Assembly (NCBI GenBank): GCA_937960715.1
Contig: CALGOO010000244.1
Location: 1-23,752 of the forward strand
Length of the DNA: 23,752 bases
Source of the DNA: an uncultured Candidatus Competibacteraceae bacterium
GTDB lineage: Bacteria; Pseudomonadota; Gammaproteobacteria; Competibacterales; Competibacteraceae
Direction of reading: 5' to 3'
A program made the translations under genes and the position numbers. The notes beneath the pieces are model-generated. The model was not told the origin of the DNA, searched no databases, and was given only the letters and a program-made list of their open reading frames with translations. Of this stretch, positions 17,932 through 23,752 are shown piece by piece; position 1 is the first letter of the stretch; the number at the start of each line of letters is the position of its first letter.

Positions 17932-19326
17932 TCACCCCTCCTGACCCCGGCCGCTCGACAACGGCGGGAATTCGGGATGGGAAGAGTCCTGCTGCCGCAC
18001 GGCGGGGTTGTAGCGGAGGCAGTTGGGCACGCAGGCGCACTCGAAGGCGATCTTCATCGGCGCGATCCGGCCCTCGTTCTTGAGCTGGAACAGCCTCGGC
18101 ACCACCCGGTCGCGCAAGCTCTCGGGATCGATGGTATTGACGTAAATCTTGGTGCCGCCCTCGAACCCGGCCGGGGTCGAGACCCGCCACTTGAGCAGCA
18201 CCCGCCACGGCATGGACACATCCACATCCGGCGGTTTGTAATACCATTCCTCGTTGCAAGGAACCTCGGACCCGCTGGCGGCGTGGCAGGCATGGACCAG
18301 ATCGGACATGCCGCGCAGTTCATCCGGGGAATGATTCCACGGCTGACTGCGCTCGCTCTTGGAAAAAATTTCCAGCGTGGGAAACCGATGGCCAAACCCG
18401 GCGAAGGCGATGGCGTAATCGTTCTCGGCCACCACCAGGTTGCGATAGCCGGCGAAGTTGACCGCCGCCTCGTTGTAAAAATTGGGATTGGTCCGAACCC
18501 GCTCCAACTCCACCTCGTTCTGGACCCCACGCTCGTCGATGGCCACCAATTGCTTGTGGAGGTGATCGAAGGACGCGCCGGCCGGCTTCAGCCAATTCTG
18601 GAACACCGCGATATAACGGATATAGCGGTTGTTGATGTAGAGGTCGCGCATGGCGTCGATGGTGAAGCGCAGATACTGATAATGCTCTTCCGGGGTCAGG
18701 GCGCCGGAGGACGCCAGTTGATGATCGTGGGTGGCGCCGTCGACGAAATGGCGCCGAGCCACGATCACTTCGTGGCCGCCGCCGAAGAAGGCGTTGGCAA
18801 ACTGGAGCCGCTCGTCCAGGGACATCCGGTCCCAGACGGCTTCGTCCACCCCAGCGGCCTTCAAGCGTTGTTCCACCACCTTGAGGACGTGGTAGCGGCC
18901 AGCCTCGGAAGCTAGATAGTTGCGCTTGTGCGCTTCGAGCGCGTCCGGCAGCCTGTAGCCGAAATTCTTCTGCCAATAATCGAAGGAAACGATCTCGAAC
19001 AGGTTGGGGATCCGGCGAAATTCGGCCACCGTGTCGAACAGCGCGTCGAAGGGGAGATGGCGCAACGTGGTAAATTTGTCGTCGATCCTGACTAGCCGCG
19101 CCTTCTCGGGCGGCGTCTCCAGATAACGCCGGGCGCAAAACGCGCAATGCGCGTCATGCCGGGCCGGGTCGAGGGGAACGGGAGTGTGCGAACTGACTCC
19201 CAGCGGCCGGTTGCCCCGGCCCGGAACGGTCCACACTTCCGTGCCGGTGAACGGATTGACCTGCTTGATGGTCCCATCGGCCATCCGCATCAGATAACTG
19301 GATTCGGGAATGGTCCGCAACGACAT
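17932..19326 (-). CDS. GalT/HIT-superfamily protein (DUF4921-like)
   Basis: 464 residues resembling galactose-1-phosphate uridylyltransferases. Early zinc-type cysteines are in HCAFCARRYL (Cys61, Cys64). A HIT-like catalytic stretch SFDHLHKQLV gives His255-x-His257-x-Gln259, comparable to the HxHxQ of GalT, where the second histidine is uridylylated. Two more cysteines lie in ECACVPNCLRYNP near the end. I recall such proteins being annotated DUF4921 or 'galactose-1-phosphate uridylyltransferase'; this is not checked. No other Leloir-pathway gene (galK, galE) is nearby, so the nucleotide-sugar substrate is uncertain. The start at 19326 has GAGGTGA 8 nt upstream; an open frame continues to 19599 without support. 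The last 20 or so residues look like read-through into noncoding sequence. Confidence 0.75.
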   Translation of the reverse strand: MSLRTIPESSYLMRMADGTIKQVNPFTGTEVWTVPGRGNRPLGVSSHTPVPLDPARHDAHCAFCARRYLETPPEKARLVRIDDKFTTLRHLPFDALFDTVAEFRRIPNLFEIVSFDYWQKNFGYRLPDALEAHKRNYLASEAGRYHVLKVVEQRLKAAGVDEAVWDRMSLDERLQFANAFFGGGHEVIVARRHFVDGATHDHQLASSGALTPEEHYQYLRFTIDAMRDLYINNRYIRYIAVFQNWLKPAGASFDHLHKQLVAIDERGVQNEVELERVRTNPNFYNEAAVNFAGYRNLVVAENDYAIAFAGFGHRFPTLEIFSKSERSQPWNHSPDELRGMSDLVHACHAASGSEVPCNEEWYYKPPDVDVSMPWRVLLKWRVSTPAGFEGGTKIYVNTIDPESLRDRVVPRLFQLKNEGRIAPMKIAFECACVPNCLRYNPAVRQQDSSHPEFPPLSSGRGQEG

Positions 19327-19546
19327 GTCGAAGTTCACCTCATTCGCGACCGAAGATGGGTAAGGCGATAGACCATCACCGTCAGGCATACCGCAATCCG
19401 CCAGGCATGGTCGATGGTGGTTCGTTCCGCTGAAATAGAGTATCGTCAAAAAAATGGCAAAGGTGAAATACCCCTGACCGCGTCGCGCCGTCGGCCTTCG
19501 CTTTCCACTGCTTTCTTTGGCACCGTATTGGATCAGGATCGTACCG

Positions 19547-20770
19547 ATGAACCATCCCCCCGTCACCCGCGCGCTGTTCGACGAAGTCATGGCGCCCAAC
19601 TACGCTCCGGCGGCGATCGTCCCGGTGCGCGGCGAAGGCTCCCGTCTGTGGGACCAGGACGGGCGCGAGTACATCGACTTCGCCGGCGGCATCGCCGTCA
19701 CCGGCCTGGGTCACGCTCATCCCAAACTGGTCGCGGCGCTGACCGAACAGGCGCAAAAACTCTGGCATGTCAGCAACGTGTTGACCAACGAGCCGGCCTT
19801 GAAGCTCGCCCGCCGGCTGTGCGAACTGACCTTCGCCGAGCGGGTGTTCTTCGCCAATTCCGGCGCGGAGGCCAACGAAGCCGCGCTCAAGCTGGCGCGT
19901 AAATATTCCGCCGACCATTTCGGCCCGGACAAGCGCGAGATCATCGCCTTCACCCCCTCGTTCCACGGTCGAACCCTGTTCACCGTCACCGTGGGCGGCC
20001 AAGCTAAATACACCGAGGGTTTCGAGCCGCTGCCACCGGGCATCACCCACGTTCCGTTCAACGATCTGACCGCCTTCGCCGCAGCGATTTCCGACCGGAC
20101 CTGCGCGGTGATCGTGGAACCGATACTGGGCGAAAGCGGCGTCATCAGCGCTACCCCGGAATTTTTGCAAGGTGTGCGCGAACTTTGCGATCGGTACCAG
20201 GCGCTGCTGATCTTCGACGAAGTGCAATGCGGCAACGGTCGCTCCGGGCATCTCTACGCCTACATGGGTTACGGCGTCACCCCCGACATCCTGACCACCG
20301 CCAAGGGCCTTGGGGGCGGCTTCCCGATCAGCGCCATGCTCACCACCGCCGCGATTGCCGCCAGCCTCACCGTCGGCAGCCACGGCACGACCTACGGTGG
20401 CAATCCGCTGGGCTGCGCGGTCGCCGGGGCGGCGCTGGAACTGTTCGGCGACCCCGGACTGCTGGCCGGCGTGCGCCGCAAGCACGACGCATTCATGGCC
20501 GGCCTGCGCCGGATCAATGAACGCTTTGGCGTCTTTCGGGAATTGCGCGGCATGGGGTTGCTGCTCGGCTGCGAGTTGGTGGAAGCCTGGCATGGCCGTA
20601 GCCGGGATTTCATCAAGGCCGCTCTGGACGAGGGTCTGCTGGTGCTGGTGGCCGGGCCGGACGTGATTCGTCTCGCCCCCTCGCTGATCATCCCCGACGA
20701 ACTGATCGCGGAAGGTTTGCAGCGTTTTGAACGGGCCATCGCCCGGCTCCGCGCCCAACCCGCCCCCTAG
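19547..20770 (+). CDS. Acetylornithine/succinylornithine aminotransferase (ArgD/AstC type)
   Basis: 407 residues, class III PLP aminotransferase. It follows E. coli AstC closely: TRALFDEVMAPNYAPA, VRGEGSRLWDQDGREYIDFAGGIAV, FFANSGAEANEAALKLARK, FHGRTLFTVTVGG, LLIFDEVQCGNGRSG (Asp contacting the PLP ring nitrogen) and the PLP lysine in TTAKGLGGGFP. The HGTTYGGNPLGCAVAG block is also typical. The reaction is reversible transamination between acetyl- or succinylornithine and 2-oxoglutarate, for arginine synthesis (ArgD) or catabolism (AstC). No other arg or ast gene is here to decide. AGGA lies 8 nt before the ATG. It is divergent from the GalT-like gene and 15 nt upstream of a small zinc-ribbon gene. 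Confidence 0.92.
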   Translation: MNHPPVTRALFDEVMAPNYAPAAIVPVRGEGSRLWDQDGREYIDFAGGIAVTGLGHAHPKLVAALTEQAQKLWHVSNVLTNEPALKLARRLCELTFAERVFFANSGAEANEAALKLARKYSADHFGPDKREIIAFTPSFHGRTLFTVTVGGQAKYTEGFEPLPPGITHVPFNDLTAFAAAISDRTCAVIVEPILGESGVISATPEFLQGVRELCDRYQALLIFDEVQCGNGRSGHLYAYMGYGVTPDILTTAKGLGGGFPISAMLTTAAIAASLTVGSHGTTYGGNPLGCAVAGAALELFGDPGLLAGVRRKHDAFMAGLRRINERFGVFRELRGMGLLLGCELVEAWHGRSRDFIKAALDEGLLVLVAGPDVIRLAPSLIIPDELIAEGLQRFERAIARLRAQPAP

Positions 20771-20785
20771 ACGAGGAGTTGGCTG

Positions 20786-20941
20786 ATGAAACGCGACAAG
20801 GTAGAACCCGTGCAGGTCGAGTGCCCGAAATGCCGGCATACCGAAATCATCTACATCCCCATCGAGGAAATGCCGCGTTGTCCCCACTGCGGTATCCGCA
20901 TGGTGATCCGGGAGTTGCTGGACGAAGGCAAATCGACTTGA
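20786..20941 (+). CDS. Small zinc-ribbon protein, 51 residues
   Basis: A 51-residue protein with two CxxC pairs, CPKC (13-16) and CPHC (32-35), separated by 15 residues in a pattern expected for a rubredoxin-like or zinc-ribbon knuckle. The sequence between (HTEIIYIPIEEMPR) is short and beta-prone, and the tail (MVIRELLDEGKST) is likely helical. GAGGAG lies 8 nt before the ATG. It starts 15 nt after the aminotransferase stop and reads in the same direction, so they are likely cotranscribed. Function unknown; such tiny ribbons may bind zinc structurally and serve as protein or nucleic-acid adaptors. Confidence 0.8.
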   Translation: MKRDKVEPVQVECPKCRHTEIIYIPIEEMPRCPHCGIRMVIRELLDEGKST

Positions 20942-21012
20942 GCGACTCGTCAAGCTCGCTATCCCCGCTGGAAATGAAACGGTAATATTTTAGACGGCCG
21001 CGCTCCGCCCCG

Positions 21013-21041
21013 TTCTCACGGCGCGAAGACGCCACTACACT
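21013..21041 (+). promoter_or_regulatory. Candidate sigma-70 promoter for the ABC importer operon
   Basis: TTCTCA (21013-21018) and TACACT (21036-21041) are separated by 17 bp, each matching 4 of 6 consensus bases. The predicted start would leave a leader of about 35 nt ahead of the binding-protein gene, with AAGGAG in place. Spacing is ideal but the hexamers are imperfect. Confidence 0.4.
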
Positions 21042-21082
21042 TAAATTCCAATAATCGTCGCCACCCCAAGGAGAATCCCCGC

Positions 21083-21880
21083 ATGAAACTCCGTCTGATC
21101 GCGCTCGCCGTTCTCGCTCTGTTCGGTCTGAATCTGCCACCCGCCTGGGCGGGCAAGTTGGAGCAAATCAAGAAGGACGGTCTGCGGGTTTGCCTGGAGC
21201 CGGCCTACATGCCGTTTGAAATGACGGATAAGCGCGGCCAAATCATCGGCTTCGACCCGGACCTGGCCGCGCTGATGCAAAAGGACCTGGGCGCGGCCAA
21301 GCTGGAACTGGTCAGCACCGCGTGGGATGGCATCATCCCCGCCCTGCTCACCAACAAGTGCGACATCATCATGAGCGGCATGACCATCACCGACGAGCGC
21401 AAGCAGAAAGTGGATTTCTCCGAGCCTTACATGCTGGTGGGCCAGACGATTCTGCTGCGCAAGGATCTGGCCGGTAAGGTCAAATCCTACAAGGATCTCA
21501 ACAAGCCCGAGTACAAGGTTGCCTCCAAGCTGGGCACCACCGGGGAAATCGCCGCCAAGAAATACATCCCCAAGGCGCAATATTTCTCCTATGAAACCGA
21601 GGCCGAGGGTGTGATGGAAACGGTCAACGGCAAGGTGGACGCCTTCGTTTACGATGGTCCCTACAACCTGGTCGCCAACGTCCAGCGCGGCGAGGGCAAG
21701 CTCGTCTTTCTGGACCAGCCCTTCACCGACGAACCGATCGGCTGGGCCATCGCCAAGGGCGATCCCGCGTTTTTGAAAGCGCTCAACGGTTTCCTGGCCA
21801 AGATCAAGAAAGACGGTACCCACGACAAGCTGCACCAGAAGTGGTTTAAGAACACCGACTGGCTGAAAGACGTGCAGTAG
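21083..21880 (+). CDS. Polar amino-acid ABC transporter, periplasmic binding protein (SBP family 3)
   Basis: 265 residues. A signal peptide (KLRLIALAVLALFGLNLPPAWA, predicted cleavage AWA|GK) precedes the mature domain. Family-3 features are LRVCLEPAYMPFEM, IIGFDPDLAALM, WDGIIPALLTNKCDIIMSGMTIT, a KVDFSEPYMLVGQ segment and VDAFVYDGPYNLV. It should capture a polar amino acid such as glutamine, arginine, histidine or an opine-like compound in the periplasm and deliver it to the permease. Ligand specificity cannot be read with confidence. AAGGAGA lies 8 nt before the ATG, and the permease follows after 2 nt. The adjacent aminotransferase makes ornithine or arginine a reasonable guess, nothing more. 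Confidence 0.94.
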   Translation: MKLRLIALAVLALFGLNLPPAWAGKLEQIKKDGLRVCLEPAYMPFEMTDKRGQIIGFDPDLAALMQKDLGAAKLELVSTAWDGIIPALLTNKCDIIMSGMTITDERKQKVDFSEPYMLVGQTILLRKDLAGKVKSYKDLNKPEYKVASKLGTTGEIAAKKYIPKAQYFSYETEAEGVMETVNGKVDAFVYDGPYNLVANVQRGEGKLVFLDQPFTDEPIGWAIAKGDPAFLKALNGFLAKIKKDGTHDKLHQKWFKNTDWLKDVQ

Positions 21881-21882
21881 CC

Positions 21883-22845
21883 GTGCCGCTGAAACGACGC
21901 ACTGCCCAGCGGCCCTGGCAGGGGTTGCTGGCTGTGATTCTGCTGGGGCTGGCGGCCAGTCTGTGGTACGCCACCCAGCGGATTCATTACGAGTGGCGCT
22001 GGGAGCGGGTGCCGCAGTACTTCGCCTATCGGGCCGAAGTCGCGCAAGACGCCCCGGTCCCCGGTCAAGTCAGCGCGCTCACCGCCGAAGGCCGCTTCAA
22101 CCGGATCGTGATCACGCCCGAGGGCGGCGGCCAGCCGGTCGCGGTGATGGCGGAAAAAGCCCAGGTCAAGGTCGGTGATGCCGTCGCCGAAAACGATACG
22201 GTCGGCGTCAATTTCGAATGGCGCGTCGGGCCGCTGGCCCAGGGATTGTGGGTCACGATCTGGATTTCCTTCGTTTCCGGCTTCATCGGGCTGGCCATCG
22301 GCCTGATCACCGGCCTGTGCCGGATCTCGAAAAACCCCACCCTGCGCGGGCTGGCGATCATTTACATCGAGCTGATTCGAGGCACGCCGCTGCTGGTGCA
22401 GATTTTCATCTTCTACTTCTTCATCGGCACCGTGTTGAACCTGGATCGCATCGTGGCCGGCGTCGGCGCGCTGGCGCTGTTCGTTGGGGCCTACACCGCC
22501 GAGATCATCCGCGCCGGCATCCAGTCCATCGCCAAAGGCCAGACCGAGGCGGCCCGATCGCTGGGGATGAACGCCACGCAGACCATGATTCATATCGTGC
22601 TGCCACAGGCGTTCAAACGGGTGCTGCCGCCGCTGGCCGGGCAGTTCATCAGCCTGATCAAGGATTCCTCGCTGGTATCGGTCATCGCCATCACCGATTT
22701 GACCAAGAGCGGGCGGGAGATCATTACCTCCAGCTTCGCCACCTTTGAAATCTGGTTCACGGTCGCCCTGCTCTATCTGCTGGTCACCGCCGTGCTGTCG
22801 CAACTGCTGTTTTGGCTGGAACGGAGGTTTGCTCGCAGTGATTGA
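21883..22845 (+). CDS. Polar amino-acid ABC transporter permease (HisMQ/GlnP family)
   Basis: 320 residues, starting with GTG 2 nt after the binding-protein stop, so translation is probably coupled. An N-terminal membrane segment (about 13-30) is followed by about 85 mostly hydrophilic residues before the canonical permease core begins near 115. The core has the family's helices and the cytoplasmic EAA loop, here TEAARSLGMNATQTMIHIVLPQAFKRVLPP. IELIRGTPLLVQIFIFYFF is the usual HisMQ-family marker. The N-terminal extension is longer than in the compact (about 220-residue) GlnP/HisM permeases. Only one permease gene is present, so the transporter presumably uses a homodimer. It overlaps the ATPase start by 8 nt. 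Confidence 0.93.
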   Translation: MPLKRRTAQRPWQGLLAVILLGLAASLWYATQRIHYEWRWERVPQYFAYRAEVAQDAPVPGQVSALTAEGRFNRIVITPEGGGQPVAVMAEKAQVKVGDAVAENDTVGVNFEWRVGPLAQGLWVTIWISFVSGFIGLAIGLITGLCRISKNPTLRGLAIIYIELIRGTPLLVQIFIFYFFIGTVLNLDRIVAGVGALALFVGAYTAEIIRAGIQSIAKGQTEAARSLGMNATQTMIHIVLPQAFKRVLPPLAGQFISLIKDSSLVSVIAITDLTKSGREIITSSFATFEIWFTVALLYLLVTAVLSQLLFWLERRFARSD

Positions 22846-23572
22846 GGTCAGAAATCTGATCAAGACGTTCGAGGGCCGTGGTCAGGTCGTGCGGGCGGTG
22901 GACGATGTCTCCACCCAGGTCGCCAAGGGCGAGGTGGTGGTGATCATCGGCCCGTCCGGCTCCGGCAAGTCCACCTTCCTGCGCTGTCTGAACGGCCTGG
23001 AGGAATTCAACGACGGTCAGGTCATCATCGACGGCATCGACCTGACGGGGAGCAAGACCAACCTCAACGCGGTACGCCGCGAGGTCGGGATGGTGTTCCA
23101 ACACTTCAATCTCTTTCCCCACAAGACCGTGTTGGAGAACGTGACGCTGGCGCAGCGGGTGGTGCGCAAGCGCGGACCGACCGAGGCCAACGAGAAGGCG
23201 ATGAATCTGCTGACCAAGGTCGGCATCGCCGAGAAGGCGAACGAATACCCGTCCCGGTTGTCCGGCGGCCAGCAACAGCGGGTGGCCATCGCCCGCGCCC
23301 TGGCGATGGACCCGAAGGTGATGCTATTCGACGAGCCGACCAGCGCGCTGGACCCGGAGATGGTCGGCGAAGTGCTGGATGTGATGAAGCAACTGGCGCG
23401 GGAAGGGATGACCATGGCGGTGGTCACTCACGAGATGGGCTTCGCCCGCGAAGTCGCCGACCGAGTGATGTTCATGGACGCCGGGCGGATTCTCGAAGAC
23501 GCTCCGCCCGCTCGGTTCTTCACCGCGCCCAAGGAACCGCGGGCGCAGGCGTTTCTCAAGCAGGTGCTTTGA
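22838..23572 (+). CDS. Polar amino-acid ABC transporter ATP-binding protein (GlnQ family)
   Basis: 244 residues. Walker A GPSGSGKST, Q-loop VFQHFNLFPH, signature LSGGQQQR, Walker B VMLFDEPTSALDPE and H-loop VTHEMGFAREVADRV are all intact. This is the GlnQ/HisP group that drives amino-acid uptake. The GTG start at 22838 has GGAGG about 10 nt upstream and overlaps the permease stop by 8 nt. An open frame extends further upstream inside the permease but gives a Cys/Ser-rich N-terminus unlike the family. The stop lies 11 nt from the convergent Uma2-like gene. Confidence 0.95.
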   Translation: MIEVRNLIKTFEGRGQVVRAVDDVSTQVAKGEVVVIIGPSGSGKSTFLRCLNGLEEFNDGQVIIDGIDLTGSKTNLNAVRREVGMVFQHFNLFPHKTVLENVTLAQRVVRKRGPTEANEKAMNLLTKVGIAEKANEYPSRLSGGQQQRVAIARALAMDPKVMLFDEPTSALDPEMVGEVLDVMKQLAREGMTMAVVTHEMGFAREVADRVMFMDAGRILEDAPPARFFTAPKEPRAQAFLKQVL

Positions 23573-23583
23573 CGCCCGGCGGT

Positions 23584-23752
23584 TCACACCGAATCGGGAT
23601 CGATGCCCAGCCGCCGCAACCGCTCCGCCAACCGCGCCGCGCGTTCCGTGGCCAAGGTGGCTTCCTGTTCAGCGATATCCGCCTTGCGTTGCGCGTCATC
23701 CGCCTTGCGTTGCGCGTCATCCGCCTTGCGTTGCGCGTCATCCGCCTTGCGT
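23584..23752 (-). CDS. Uma2-like (DUF820) protein, C-terminal coiled coil, cut by the window edge
   Basis: Only the last 55 or so residues are inside the window; the gene continues to the right. The visible part is a charged heptad-type repeat (KADDAQR units), then IAEQEATLATERAARLAERLRRLGIDPDSV and stop. This ending is characteristic of Uma2-family proteins, whose N-terminal part is a PD-(D/E)XK nuclease-like domain, often with variable-length coiled-coil tails. The catalytic part is not visible, so the assignment rests on the tail alone. It is convergent with the ABC ATPase, 11 nt apart. Confidence 0.7.
   Translation of the reverse strand, partial: RKADDAQRKADDAQRKADDAQRKADIAEQEATLATERAARLAERLRRLGIDPDSV
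23677..23752. repeat. Perfect 21-bp tandem repeats, at least 3.6 copies
   Basis: Three identical 21-bp units (23677-23697, 23698-23718, 23719-23739) and 13 bases of a fourth reach the window edge. Read on the minus strand they encode a 7-residue KADDAQR repeat, so copy-number change keeps the frame. Absence of any base difference suggests recent expansion. The array may continue beyond the window. Confidence 0.92.

Noticed and set aside
23556..23741. A 61-codon minus-strand frame reading the 21-bp repeats as an MTRNARR-type repeat
   Set aside because: A different frame gives the KADDAQR repeat followed by the RLRRLGIDPD ending typical of Uma2 proteins, with a stop before the ATPase gene.
23677..23752. 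CRISPR-like array
   Set aside because: Units are directly adjacent with no spacers and encode an in-frame heptapeptide.

Overview
This is a GC-rich bacterial window with the gene content and order of a gammaproteobacterium. The main evidence is the same-strand run glyA-nrdR-ribD-ribE-ribBX-ribH-nusB, plus the best family resemblances of GlyA, AstC/ArgD and YciA. The mix of IPTL-CTERM sorting, a Uma2 protein and ornithine-lipid genes suggests an environmental, possibly Competibacteraceae-like lineage. That placement is inference from memory, not a search result. I saw no rRNA, tRNA, CRISPR array or complete insertion sequence.

Minus-strand block, about 300-12430. Read in the direction of transcription it is glyA, nrdR, ribD, two AT-rich paralogous genes, ribE, ribBX, ribH, nusB, an MBL-fold hydrolase, a truncated universal stress protein and a large secreted nuclease. 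Spacing is tight from glyA to nusB (overlaps to about 70 nt), so that part is probably one operon for one-carbon metabolism, nucleotide-reductase control, riboflavin synthesis and antitermination. The two AT-rich genes sit between ribD and ribE, are about half identical to each other, and carry a PD-(D/E)XK-like D...ExK...Q pattern. They look like an acquired cassette. A compound hairpin covers the stop codon at the ribE end of the cassette. The bifunctional riboflavin gene is the RibBX variant: its GTP cyclohydrolase II half has lost the zinc cysteines, so a genuine RibA must be encoded elsewhere.

Plus-strand lipid block, about 12600-16160. A family-4 glycosyltransferase, a PAP2 phosphatase, an OlsB-like N-acyltransferase and an OlsA-like O-acyltransferase follow one another, with overlaps at the first and last junctions. 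Together they look like a module for making membrane lipids without phosphorus (glycolipid and ornithine lipid). The leader has three TCAY cores in 11-bp register resembling a weak Pho box, and a perfect 7-2-7 palindrome lies just before olsB.

Right half, about 16160-23752. It holds a YciA-type acyl-CoA thioesterase (minus), a histone-deacetylase-family protein (plus), a GalT/HIT-like DUF4921-type protein (minus), and divergently an acetylornithine/succinylornithine aminotransferase. A 51-residue zinc-ribbon protein follows, then a complete polar amino-acid ABC importer (binding protein, permease, ATPase). The window ends inside the C-terminal coiled coil of a Uma2-like protein carrying perfect 21-bp tandem repeats.
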